The notes under the pieces were generated by a model, which saw only the letters and a program-made list of their open reading frames with translations, made no database searches and was not told where the DNA came from. The position numbers and the translations under genes are program-made. This document shows, in pieces, positions 28,617 through 36,638 of a stretch of DNA of 64,000 nt. The first letter of the stretch is position 1; each line of letters starts with the position of its first letter. The DNA comes from Pseudomonas fluorescens. Its GTDB lineage: Bacteria; Pseudomonadota; Gammaproteobacteria; Pseudomonadales; Pseudomonadaceae. The stretch covers positions 2,914,001-2,978,000 of the forward strand of contig NZ_CP015225.1 in assembly GCF_001623525.1 (NCBI RefSeq), in the 5' to 3' direction.

Positions 28617-30311
28617 TCAGAAGCCCATGCTCAGGTGTTCGGCAATCGGCCCCAGCGCCAGGGTCGGCAGGAAGGTCAAGCCGCCCACCAGCAGAATGGT
28701 CACGGTCAACAAGGTCACGAACAGCGGGCCGTGGGTGGGGAAGCTGTTCTGGCCAATCGGCGCGGTCCTCTTCAAGGCCAGGCTGCCGGCCAACGCCAGC
28801 ACCGGCAGGATGTAGCCGAACCGACCGATCAACATGCCCAGGCCCAGCATCAGGTTGTGGAAAGGTGTGTTGGCGCCGAACCCGGCGAATGCCGAACCGT
28901 TGTTCGCTCCCGCCGAGGTGTAGGCGTACAACAACTGGCTGAAACCGTGGGCACCCGGGTTGCTCACCGCTGCGGCCGGCCCCGGCAGACTCGCGGCGAT
29001 GGCACCCAGCACCAGCACACTCACGGGCATCACCAGCAGGGTTGCCACCAACAGCTGCACCTCCCGGGCGCCCAGCTTCTTGCCCAGGTATTCCGGGGTG
29101 CGACCGATCATCAAGCCGGCCAGGAACACGGCGATCAGTACGTTCAACAGCATCCCGTAGAGCCCGGCCCCGACGCCGCCGAAGATCACCTCGCCGACCA
29201 TCATGTTCACCAGCGCCACCATGCCGCTGAGCGGGTTGAGGCTGTCGTGCATGGCGTTGACCGAGCCGTTGGACGCGGCCGTGGTGGTCACCGACCACAG
29301 CACCGTGGCCGTGGTGCCGAAGCGTGCTTCCTTGCCTTCCAGCGGCGCGGCTTGCTCGACGGCCGGGTTGTCCAAGGCAGGGTTGGGCTGGTATTCGGCC
29401 CACAGCGACGTGGCGCCGCCAATCAGGAACAAAGCAAGCATGCAGGCGATGATCGCCCGACTCTGGCGCAAGTCCTTGACGTAATGGCCGAAGGTGAACA
29501 CCAGCGCGGCGGGAATCAGGATGATCGAAGCGACTTCGAACAGGTTGCTCCAGGCCGTCGGGTTTTCGAACGGATGTGCCGAGTTGACGCCGAAGAAACC
29601 GCCACCGTTGGTGCCCAGTTGCTTGATCGCGATCTGGCTGGCGGCCGGCCCCAACGGGATGACCTGGTCGGCGCCCTGCAGCGTGACCCCGTGCACATAA
29701 TGCGCAAAGGTCTGCGGCACGCCCTGCCAGACCAGGAACAATGCCAGCAGCAGGCACAGCGGCAACAGCCCATAGAGGGTGGCGCGGGTCATGTCGACCC
29801 AGAAGTTACCCAGCGTTGCGGCGGACTTGCGCCCGATACCGCGACACAGCGCCACCAGCACGGCCAGTCCCGTTGCGGCGCTGACAAAGTTCTGCACGGT
29901 CAGGCCGACCATCTGGCTCAGGTAGCTCAGGGACGCTTCACCGCTGTAGGACTGCCAGTTGGTGTTGGTCATGAAACTCACGGCCGTGTTGAAAGCCTGG
30001 GTCCACTCCATGCCGGGCAATTGTTCTGTATTGAGCGGCAGATATCCCTGCAGCAGCAGAATGGCGAACAGCAAGAAAAAACCCGCCAGGTTGAACGTGA
30101 GCAGGGCCAGGGTGTATTTCTGCCAGCTCTGCTCAGCGGTGGAATCGACACCGGCCAGGCGATAGCAACCGCGCTCCACCGGACCGAGGATCGGTGAAAG
30201 CCAAGTGCGCTGGCCCTCCATCACCTGGTAGTAAAAACGCCCCAGAAACGGTGCCGGAATCAGCACCAGGGCGAAAAAGCCGAGGATCAGGCCGTAGTCA
30301 TAACCGTGCAT
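28617..30311 (-). CDS. kdpA: K+-transporting ATPase subunit KdpA
   Basis: A 564-residue channel-like subunit with about ten transmembrane helices and four pseudo-repeats carrying the selectivity-loop motifs, seen as [46 protein letters not shown] and [17 protein letters not shown]. It selects and passes K+. The start is the ATG at 30311, eight bases after kdpF. It is intact. Confidence 0.96.
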   Translation of the reverse strand: MHGYDYGLILGFFALVLIPAPFLGRFYYQVMEGQRTWLSPILGPVERGCYRLAGVDSTAEQSWQKYTLALLTFNLAGFFLLFAILLLQGYLPLNTEQLPGMEWTQAFNTAVSFMTNTNWQSYSGEASLSYLSQMVGLTVQNFVSAATGLAVLVALCRGIGRKSAATLGNFWVDMTRATLYGLLPLCLLLALFLVWQGVPQTFAHYVHGVTLQGADQVIPLGPAASQIAIKQLGTNGGGFFGVNSAHPFENPTAWSNLFEVASIILIPAALVFTFGHYVKDLRQSRAIIACMLALFLIGGATSLWAEYQPNPALDNPAVEQAAPLEGKEARFGTTATVLWSVTTTAASNGSVNAMHDSLNPLSGMVALVNMMVGEVIFGGVGAGLYGMLLNVLIAVFLAGLMIGRTPEYLGKKLGAREVQLLVATLLVMPVSVLVLGAIAASLPGPAAAVSNPGAHGFSQLLYAYTSAGANNGSAFAGFGANTPFHNLMLGLGMLIGRFGYILPVLALAGSLALKRTAPIGQNSFPTHGPLFVTLLTVTILLVGGLTFLPTLALGPIAEHLSMGF

Positions 30312-30319
30312 AGCCGCTC

Positions 30320-30409
30320 CTAGTTCCGATCGGCGCGCAACAGCGCAACCAGCAGATAAATGAACAGCGCCCCTGCCAGCAGCAGCGACACCCCGTCCAG
30401 AACATTCAT
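30320..30409 (-). CDS. kdpF: KdpF, small membrane subunit of the Kdp ATPase
   Basis: A 29-residue single-helix peptide starting MNVLDGVSLLLAG and ending LLRADRN. Length, sequence and position directly before kdpA match KdpF, which stabilises the complex in the membrane. The ATG at 30409 has GGAGAAA upstream. It is too short for standard gene calling and easily missed. Confidence 0.93.
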   Translation of the reverse strand: MNVLDGVSLLLAGALFIYLLVALLRADRN

Positions 30410-30487
30410 GGGATTTCTCCGTGGTACGGCGTCGTGCCGTGTGTGGAGTGATTGTCGGCAGGGAGGCTGTAAAGGAACGAGATCGAG

Positions 30488-30524
30488 AGATCGGTTGGGG
30501 GATAAAGAATCTGTAAAAAAATCG
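30488..30524 (-). promoter_or_regulatory. possible KdpE operator upstream of kdpF
   Basis: On the minus strand the sequence reads TTTTTTTACAGATTCTTTAT, about 90-120 bases before the kdpF start. It resembles the T-rich double half-site (TTTATA/TTTACA words) bound by KdpE in E. coli. A second TTTACA lies nearer the gene (~30461). This is a visual match only; no clear -35/-10 pair was fixed. Confidence 0.35.
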
Positions 30525-30550
30525 GCTGGATGATTGGCTGGGCGGGCCTC

Positions 30551-30630
30551 TTCGCGATCAAGCCCGCTCCCACAGGAGGTCGCGATGTGAGCTCACCGCA
30601 AGTCCAGTGGGGAGCGGGCTTGCTCGCGAA
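30551..30630. repeat. REP pair (GGAGCGGGCTTGCTCGCGAA type)
   Basis: TTCGCGATCAAGCCCGCTCC at the left mirrors GGAGCGGGCTTGCTCGCGAA at the right. It lies in the ~390-base divergent gap between kdpF and the ethanolamine permease gene. The remaining ~170 bases before the permease ATG hold no other feature I can name. Confidence 0.85.
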
Positions 30631-30801
30631 GGCGGCATTACCAGCGCCAACGCCCCCAACTGGCGCACAACAGGGGCACATCAAGCAAGGAACATCCCCG
30701 ATACGACACGATTTCACCCATTACGACCGCCCCCGCCACCCTGGCACGCCCACTGCACTGCCCTCCCCAGCGCTTTTGCTATGGATCGAGGGGAGCCACC
30801 G

Positions 30802-32166
30802 ATGAACACACAACTCAAACCCACCCTGGGCACCCTGCATTTATGGGGTATTGCCGTCGGCCTGGTGATTTCCGGCGAGTATTTCGGCTGGAGCTATGGC
30901 TGGGGCGTGGCCGGGACACTGGGCTTTTTGGTGACGTCCTTCATGGTGGCGGCCATGTACACCTGCTTCATTTTCAGCTTCACCGAGCTGACCACCGCCA
31001 TTCCCCATGCCGGCGGGCCGTTTGCCTACAGCCGTCGCGCCTTCGGCGAGAAAGGCGGGTTGATTGCCGGCCTGGCGACACTGATCGAATTCGTCTTCGC
31101 CCCGCCAGCCATTGCCCTGGCCATCGGCGCCTACCTGAACGTGCAGTTCCCGGCCCTGGACCCGAAACACGCAGCGGTCGGCGCCTACATCGTGTTCATG
31201 GGCCTGAACATCCTCGGGGTCAAACTGGCCGCGACCTTCGAACTGATCGTCTGCGTCTTGGCGGTGGCCGAACTGCTGGTGTTCATGGGCGTCGTGGCCC
31301 CGGCGTTCAGTTTCAGCAGCTTTGCCCTGAACGGCTGGGCCGGTTCCGATGTGTTCGGCGCACCGGCCATCGCCGGCATGTTTGCCGCGATCCCCTTCGC
31401 CATCTGGTTCTTCCTGGCCATCGAAGGCGCGGCCATGGCCGCCGAGGAAGCCAAGGACCCGAAACGCACGATTCCCAAGGCCTACATCAGCGGCATCCTG
31501 ACCCTGGTAATCCTGGCGATGGGCGTGATGTTCTTTGCCGGTGGCGTGGGTGACTGGCGCACCCTGTCGAACATCAACGATCCCCTGCCCCAAGCCATGA
31601 AAACCGTGGTTGGCGAAAGCTCCGGCTGGCTGCACATGCTGGTGTGGATCGGCCTGTTCGGCCTGGTGGCGAGTTTCCACGGCATCATCCTTGGCTACTC
31701 GCGCCAGTTCTTCGCCCTGGCCCGCGCCGGTTACCTGCCCGCCTCCCTGGCCAAGCTGTCACGCTTCCAGACGCCGCACCGGGCGATCATCGCCGGTGGG
31801 CTGATCGGCATCGCGGCGATCTACAGCGACGGCCTGATCAACCTCGGCGGCATGACCCTGACTGCGGCGATGATCACCATGGCCGTGTTCGGTGCCATCG
31901 TCATGTACATCATGAGCATGCTCAGCCTGTTCAAACTGCGTAAAACCGAACCCAACCTGGAACGCACCTTCCGCGCGCCAGGCTATCCGATCGTGCCGGG
32001 CATCGCCCTGGTATTGGCCGTGGTGTGCCTGGTGGCAATGGCCTGGTTCAATGCGCTGATCGGGCTGATCTTCCTTGGCTTCATGGTGGTGGGTTTCGTC
32101 TACTTCATCCTCACCGCACAGTTGCGTGCAGACGCTCCCGCCGATGCGATGCTGACCGGGCTTTGA
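30802..32166 (+). CDS. eat: ethanolamine permease (APC superfamily)
   Basis: A 454-residue APC-type amino acid/amine transporter with about twelve transmembrane helices. It has the N-terminal LHLWGIAVGLVISGEYFGWS, near-identical in pattern to the ethanolamine permease subfamily, then HAGGPFAYSRRAFGE and EGAAMAAEEAKDPKRTIPKA. It should import ethanolamine with protons. The start is the ATG at 30802, with GGGGAG upstream. No eutBC genes are present in this window, so the pairing usual in Pseudomonas is not visible here. The downstream DUF2897 gene is on the same strand. Confidence 0.88.
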   Translation: MNTQLKPTLGTLHLWGIAVGLVISGEYFGWSYGWGVAGTLGFLVTSFMVAAMYTCFIFSFTELTTAIPHAGGPFAYSRRAFGEKGGLIAGLATLIEFVFAPPAIALAIGAYLNVQFPALDPKHAAVGAYIVFMGLNILGVKLAATFELIVCVLAVAELLVFMGVVAPAFSFSSFALNGWAGSDVFGAPAIAGMFAAIPFAIWFFLAIEGAAMAAEEAKDPKRTIPKAYISGILTLVILAMGVMFFAGGVGDWRTLSNINDPLPQAMKTVVGESSGWLHMLVWIGLFGLVASFHGIILGYSRQFFALARAGYLPASLAKLSRFQTPHRAIIAGGLIGIAAIYSDGLINLGGMTLTAAMITMAVFGAIVMYIMSMLSLFKLRKTEPNLERTFRAPGYPIVPGIALVLAVVCLVAMAWFNALIGLIFLGFMVVGFVYFILTAQLRADAPADAMLTGL

Positions 32167-32287
32167 GGTGAAGCCGACCGAACGGGCGTAGTATTGAACC
32201 ACTGCGAGCAACCTTCGCTCATAAGTGGTAGGTGCGATGGACCGGCGAAATGTTCGTCCGTCCATCGCCCCCCTCAAGGAGAGCCCT

Positions 32288-32455
32288 ATGCCCTGGTATG
32301 CCTGGTTGATTCTGATCGTTGCAATCGGCTCGATCGTTGGTGGTCTGATGATGCTGCGCGACACCGCCCACAAGGTCGAGTTGACCGATGAGCAACGCAA
32401 GCGCGTGGCTGAGCGTAATGCGGAGATGGATGCGAAAGAGGCCAAGGATCGTTAA
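32288..32455 (+). CDS. DUF2897-family small membrane protein
   Basis: A 55-residue peptide: one N-terminal helix (MPWYAWLILIVAIGSIVGGL, residues 1-20) and a charged tail rich in Glu, Arg and Lys. The composition and length fit the DUF2897 family. The start is the ATG at 32288, with AAGGAGAG upstream; in-frame upstream codons are not family-like. Function unknown. It lies 122 bases after the permease gene. Confidence 0.75.
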   Translation: MPWYAWLILIVAIGSIVGGLMMLRDTAHKVELTDEQRKRVAERNAEMDAKEAKDR

Positions 32456-32476
32456 CCGCTGCCTCACACACCACTC

Positions 32477-32667
32477 TTGTGGTGAGGAAGCTTCACACAC
32501 CGTACCCGTGGCGAGGGAGCTTCACGCACCTACCCGTGGCGAGGGAGCTTGCTCCCGCTGGGGCGCGAAGCGCCCCCTCAAACCTGCCGACGCGGTGCGC
32601 CAGGCTGATTGAGTCATGATTTGGGGGCTGCTGCGCAGCCCAGCGGGAGCAAGCTCCCTCGCCACAA
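32477..32667. repeat. REP pair with extra truncated arms
   Basis: The full arms GTGGCGAGGGAGCTTGCTCC (from ~32536) and its inverse (to 32665) enclose two inner stems. Upstream lie two incomplete copies, TTGTGGTGAGGAAGCTTCAC and GTGGCGAGGGAGCTTCACGC, each broken at the same point and followed by ACACACC or GCACCTACC. This looks like stepwise duplication of one arm. Confidence 0.85.
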
Positions 32668-32681
32668 GATCCCCTGCCGCC

Positions 32682-33533
32682 TTACTTCTCCCAATCCGCC
32701 TTGGCAATATGCAACCCATGCAACCCGTTGTACGCCGCCCGCTCAGGTTGGCTCCAGCCCTCCAGCAATGAATCCTCCAACCGATAGATCTCCACCCCCA
32801 GAGGACGACAGACGCTAAGGGGATCCTGCGCATCCGGCCCCCACATCGCCAGCGACAAGTCACCACCCGGGCAGGTGGACAGGGCGCACAACAGATCGAT
32901 CTCGGCAAAAAACTCCAGATAATCGCCCTTCTGCGCCGGACAGGCCTTCATGAAGTACATGTCGTCATGATTAAGCCCGGTGCACTGGAAGATATTCAGC
33001 ACGTCGTGCACATCGAACTCAGTCAGGCCGTGAGGCAACACCGCACGGGTCAGGTTCGAGTGACAGTGATGATGAAAATCCTCCCCCGTCAGCATCTTGT
33101 TCACATAGGGATCACAGCGCGTACCCAGCAGATCGTGCAGTCGGCCACCATGCTCATCGATGCCATAACCGGCCAGACTGTCATCGGTGATGGTCACCAA
33201 TGGCCGCAGGAACGGCAGGTTCGACCACAACCGATCATGGGTACTGACGTGGGCGCCCTGAAGCTGACGCGTGCGCGCCGCCCACAGGCGTTCCCGTGGA
33301 TCGTGGGCGTTCCAGACGTTGAAGTCTCCTACCTGCGGGCCCACCGGAGTCGTGACTCGGAACACATGCCCGGCTGGTACGTGCCAGGCCTTACCAGTGC
33401 GGATCGGCACTTCGAACTGCTCGATCAGGGTGCGCTTGTCCTGCTGGGTGCGGATGCGGTCGTAGAAGGGTTTGTCCACCTGCAGGGCTGAACCTTTGCT
33501 GACCTGGTAGGCGGCTGGGTAGTCTTTGTACAT
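32682..33533 (-). CDS. DUF1989-family (urea carboxylase-associated type) protein
   Basis: A 283-residue protein with the DUF1989 pattern: GKAWHVPAGHVFRVTTPVGPQVGDFNVWN near residue 47-75, and LNIFQCTGLNHDDMYFMKACPAQKGDYLEFFAEIDLLCALSTCPGGD further on, with conserved Cys and His that may bind metal. Family members sit beside urea carboxylase or amidohydrolase genes. Here it follows a GntR regulator on the same strand, 15 bases apart, suggesting a small catabolic unit. The catalysed reaction is unknown. Confidence 0.8.
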   Translation of the reverse strand: MYKDYPAAYQVSKGSALQVDKPFYDRIRTQQDKRTLIEQFEVPIRTGKAWHVPAGHVFRVTTPVGPQVGDFNVWNAHDPRERLWAARTRQLQGAHVSTHDRLWSNLPFLRPLVTITDDSLAGYGIDEHGGRLHDLLGTRCDPYVNKMLTGEDFHHHCHSNLTRAVLPHGLTEFDVHDVLNIFQCTGLNHDDMYFMKACPAQKGDYLEFFAEIDLLCALSTCPGGDLSLAMWGPDAQDPLSVCRPLGVEIYRLEDSLLEGWSQPERAAYNGLHGLHIAKADWEK

Positions 33534-33548
33534 GGCGCGGGTCCTTGA

Positions 33549-34202
33549 TCAGGGGTGATGGGTGGGCGTCAGCAGTTGCAGAAGCAGTTGCTCGGAATCG
33601 TCGAGGTAAAGACTCATGGCTTCGTGGGCCGCAAGCTTGTCGCCCTCGGCCAGGCAATCGTGGATATAGCGGTCACGGGTCAGCCACGGCGCTTGGAAAC
33701 GAGCCTCATCGGGCGCGGAGCTAAATACCAGGCGCAGTTGTGCAACCACATTGGTGAAAAACTCATCAAGTAATGGGCTGCGCATCAATCCGACGATGTG
33801 CTGATGGAACGCCAGGCCATGGGTGCCGACCGAACGCCAGTCTTCACGCTCCCGAGCCAAATCCGCCGCTTCGAGGGCTTCGAGCATCCGGTCAGATTGA
33901 TACTCGCGCAGTGGCTGACTGCCCATGATGGCTTGCAGCTCCAGAGTGCGACGGACCTTGAACAGATCTCGCACGTCATCGACACCTAACCTGCGGACCA
34001 TCACCCCTTTGTTGCGCACGTAACGGGTCAACCCTTCCTGGCCCAGGCGGTGTAAGGCTTCACGTATGGTGTTGCGCGAGGCGTTGTAGGCCGAGACCAG
34101 GTTGTTCTCCACCAGCGCCATGCCTGGCAGCAAGCGGCCACCGATGATGTCGGCGCGTAGCTCCAGAGTGATCTGGTCGGCCAAGGAAAGTGTATGGATC
34201 AT
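33549..34202 (-). CDS. GntR-family regulator, FadR/FCD subfamily
   Basis: A 217-residue regulator. The winged helix-turn-helix (~10-75) has LVSAYNASRNTIREALHRLGQEGLTRY; the all-helical FCD ligand domain (~85-210) has the metal-type acidic and His residues in TLELQAIMGSQPL and GLAFHQHIVGLMRS. The start is the ATG at 34202; an upstream in-frame extension has no similarity. It probably controls the adjacent DUF1989 gene, with an acidic metabolite as ligand; this is inferred from position. Confidence 0.88.
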   Translation of the reverse strand: MIHTLSLADQITLELRADIIGGRLLPGMALVENNLVSAYNASRNTIREALHRLGQEGLTRYVRNKGVMVRRLGVDDVRDLFKVRRTLELQAIMGSQPLREYQSDRMLEALEAADLAREREDWRSVGTHGLAFHQHIVGLMRSPLLDEFFTNVVAQLRLVFSSAPDEARFQAPWLTRDRYIHDCLAEGDKLAAHEAMSLYLDDSEQLLLQLLTPTHHP

Positions 34203-34356
34203 GGAAGAAAGGCCTCGGATTGTTGAACAATCGGTTGGCTGTAGATAATCATTATTTATGCCAACGGCGGGATGCCTCCAGAATGCGTGCAAAAATGTGC
34301 ATCCGCCAGACAGCAAAAAGGCCAGTCAATACGACCGGCCTTCTTCAATCACAAAC

Positions 34357-34692
34357 TCAATTCACTTCCAGCTTGTCACGGTTCCTGTCGAGAATCGCCT
34401 TGCCGATCCCCTTGACCTCCAACAACTCCTCCACCGAAGAGAACGGCCCATTATTCTCCCGATACGCAACAATCGCCTCGGCCTTGCCCTTCCCTATTCC
34501 TGACAGCTCGCGCTGCAGCGTGGCAGCATCCGCCCCGTTTAAATCCACCTTGGTACTCTGCGTTTTGGCTGGCTGCTCCACTGCTTGCGGCGTAGCGACC
34601 ACCTCAGGCTTGACCACTGGGGCCGCGATAGCAGCAATCGAGGCGCTGGTGAGAAAGGCAAAAACCAGAGAGTAGAAATAGCCTGTACGCAT
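34357..34692 (-). CDS. ComEA-type helix-hairpin-helix protein
   Basis: A 111-residue exported protein: signal peptide (1-24, ending IAA), a Pro/Val/Lys linker, then two helix-hairpin-helix motifs (DLNGADAATLQRELSGIGKGKAEAIVAYR and FSSVEELLEVKGIGKAILDRN). It binds double-stranded DNA and is the ComEA-like protein that follows wbpM in Pseudomonas. The stretch upstream of its ATG is duplicated at 43830-43944, where a four-codon fragment of this gene's start is found. Confidence 0.88.
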   Translation of the reverse strand: MRTGYFYSLVFAFLTSASIAAIAAPVVKPEVVATPQAVEQPAKTQSTKVDLNGADAATLQRELSGIGKGKAEAIVAYRENNGPFSSVEELLEVKGIGKAILDRNRDKLEVN

Positions 34693-34694
34693 AA

Positions 34695-35090
34695 ATGACG
34701 CTCCATGACATCGTTAAGAGAGAAGCAGCTTTTCCGAAGCTGCCTCTCAAACTTAGGCGATGAGGTGTCGCTGTCAAAAATGTGTACGTTACAGCGTATG
34801 TAACAATCAGGGTTCGAGACGGCGTTGCTGGTAGATCCAGTCGACAATCTCACCGTCCGGAGAGTAACCACTGACGGTATCGCGAAGCAGTTCACGGCCT
34901 CTGGTGGTCAATCATCCCGCTCGATGGCAATCAGCAATTCCGCCTGCTTGAATGGCTTCGCCACGCAATGCGCCAGCAGATCAACTCGCGCGAGAACCGC
35001 ATCGCGTCCGAGAAGGTCCGCGACATCCACTTTCTGGATGTCATCAACTTTGAGCCGGTCGCTCGCTAAATCTTGAACTTCGGGACGTCG
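34695..35090. repeat. outer copy of the wbpM-3'/comEA-5' direct repeat
   Basis: Same order and orientation as 43819-44090 (inner copy): GACGCTCCATGACATCGTT, a GAGA-AGCAGCTT hairpin, CGCTGTCAAAAA, GTACGTTACA, then the 3' end of wbpM. By eye about four in five bases match. The two copies bracket the flippase-polymerase-acyltransferase block. The gap 34693-35144 holds only this repeat and a wbpM remnant. Confidence 0.85.
34717..34748 (-). terminator. hairpin downstream of wbpM remnant
   Basis: GAGAGAAGCAGCTT pairs with GAAGCTGCCTCTC. It is repeated at 43856-43884 after intact wbpM, so it was probably the wbpM terminator or part of the comEA leader. The T-run is weak, so termination is uncertain. 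Confidence 0.5.
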
Positions 35091-35095
35091 AACCC
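34810..35095 (-). pseudogene. wbpM: wbpM remnant with internal deletion and frameshift
   Basis: On the minus strand, DLASDRLKVDDIQKVDVAD and LLGRDAVLARVDLLAHC match WbpM DLASGRVKVDDIQEVDIAD and the region after it. The frame then jumps to a match with the last ~45 residues (QAELLIAIERDD against LTELLAAIDRDD), hits a stop (TGA), and after a frameshift resumes as RELLRDTVSGYSPDGEIVDW to the normal end RRLEP. About 300 codons between these parts are missing. The catalytic half is lost, so it cannot be functional. It is a diverged second copy, not a fragment of the intact gene at 43.9-45.9 kb. Confidence 0.85.
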
Positions 35096-35144
35096 TCGAG
35101 CACCGCCAAAATCCACTACCGAAGCATAGGGTCAGACGACGATG

Positions 35145-36236
35145 TCATTTCGGTCGGTATGATTTCAATCGTTCAAAACCTCCCGTAAACAGCACCGCAA
35201 TTTTATTACCAATGTGGTCGAGAACGCGTCTTAGCTGCCGCGCCATAGTCCTTTCAAAAACAACATGAATAAACAGAGACATGGCAATCATAAGCGTCAC
35301 TGTCCCCCACAGTAACAAATGCGGATTGACAGCCGGATAGAGCGCGTTAAAGACCATAAAGCCAACATTTTGATGAAGCAAATAGAGTGGATATGTAATT
35401 ACGCCGAGCACCACCCATCTCCGCCCCGCCACCCACCCCATCTTCTTTTTGGCTACAAAACCCATTACTACGTAACTGATAAAAATCGTTGCAGCCACTA
35501 TAACAGCGTCGAAGTCAACGTGATAGTGGCGCTCCAACCTAGGCAGCATATTAATACCTTGATAAATAGCGAACGCGCACGAGCTTATTATCGTCGCCCA
35601 TCTCAACTTCGAAGCGCCGCTCAGCCACACGTGATAAAACATGGCTCCGGCAATGAAGTAAGTTGAGTATTCGGTAATGAAAAACCTCCGCCACCCTCTG
35701 GCATCAGTGAATTCAAGCGCTACGGACAACACGAGCCAAACACACAGTAGCGCCTCTATCCGATGAAGTTGTCGTAATAGCATAACGAGTGCTATCAGGA
35801 AATAAAAACGGATCTCGATAAACAACGACCAATACACGCCGTCAATTGGACGAATATCGAAAAAATCGCCCATCAGCGTCAAGTTACCAAGGTACTGAGG
35901 AGCTGTCGCGGAAAAACGATCTCTGCCCAAAGCAAGCGTCACCACGAAAGTTATTGAACAGCACACCCAGAATGCCGGATAAAGGCGGACCGCCCGCGAT
36001 ATCAAAAACCTCCTGAAACCTTCCCCACCGGCGGTCATCATGATGACAAAACCGCTGATCATGAAAAATAGCTCTACACCCAAATAACCATATTTTGCCA
36101 CAGGTGCTAATAACGGATAAGGCAGGAGCGACCTGTCATCGGCGGCGTAGCCTCGAAATGTATAATGAAAAAAAACTACCGACATAGCAGCTATAAACCG
36201 GAGCAGATCTATCTCATTAATTCGCTTTTGGTTCAT
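35145..36236 (-). CDS. acyltransferase-3 family membrane protein (putative O-acetyltransferase)
   Basis: A 363-residue integral membrane protein of the OafA/YrhL family (PF01757), with about ten transmembrane helices. Motifs seen: LRFIAAMSVVFFHY (~12-25) with the catalytic-type His, GVELFFMISGFVI, the RAVRLYPAFW block, and SLFIEIRFYFL. It has no SGNH domain. By family it moves acetyl groups across or at the inner membrane onto polysaccharide. GC content is lower than the flanking housekeeping genes. It is the last gene of the inserted block on this strand. Confidence 0.88.
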   Translation of the reverse strand: MNQKRINEIDLLRFIAAMSVVFFHYTFRGYAADDRSLLPYPLLAPVAKYGYLGVELFFMISGFVIMMTAGGEGFRRFLISRAVRLYPAFWVCCSITFVVTLALGRDRFSATAPQYLGNLTLMGDFFDIRPIDGVYWSLFIEIRFYFLIALVMLLRQLHRIEALLCVWLVLSVALEFTDARGWRRFFITEYSTYFIAGAMFYHVWLSGASKLRWATIISSCAFAIYQGINMLPRLERHYHVDFDAVIVAATIFISYVVMGFVAKKKMGWVAGRRWVVLGVITYPLYLLHQNVGFMVFNALYPAVNPHLLLWGTVTLMIAMSLFIHVVFERTMARQLRRVLDHIGNKIAVLFTGGFERLKSYRPK

Positions 36237-36638
36237 TTGCCGCCGTTACCTTGCATTTTAAAAGAGCGCATGATACCGAGATATCTGCTTTTATAGAACC
36301 TTTTTGAGTTAGAAGGCCTGCCACAGACTCCCCCGCCCGGCATCACCGCACCAAGCTCTGCGTGAGGTTCTCTCTTCTACTCCGAGCATGGATGAGTGAT
36401 GCTGGCGAAATCAAGCTGTCCGAACAGAAGCGAACCTGCGCCATCGGTGTGCAAATATATGATTCGGGAAGAAGCCGACAAACACTGGCCATCGCGCCGA
36501 CGCAGATCCAGTGATCAAACACACACGCAAGACCTCCGTAGGTACCGATTTGCTACTTATTTTTCATGAGGTTAAACTCGGCGGCCCCGCACATTCAAGC
36601 GGACATTCCATACCATTACGTCAAGGCCCCACGCGCTC
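36237..36638. other. non-coding gap between divergent acyltransferase genes
   Basis: Roughly 400 bases between the two divergent acyltransferase genes. It must hold both promoters, but no clear -35/-10 pair was fixed. Parts of it (36320-36500) look like debris of a coding sequence, such as a mobile-element end, but I could not identify a family. Confidence 0.4.

Noticed and set aside
27648..30197. 849-codon open frame antisense to kdpB and kdpA
   Set aside because: Antisense to two intact Kdp subunits; composition rich in Gln, Arg and His as usual for mirror frames.
17929..32667. Repeated palindromes considered as CRISPR repeats
   Set aside because: They occur as inverted pairs at scattered intergenic sites, not as regular direct repeats with spacers, and no cas genes are present.
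34690..34760. comEA leader hairpin considered as a riboswitch
   Set aside because: It is a simple stem with no conserved aptamer-like features and is better explained as a wbpM terminator carried in both repeat copies.
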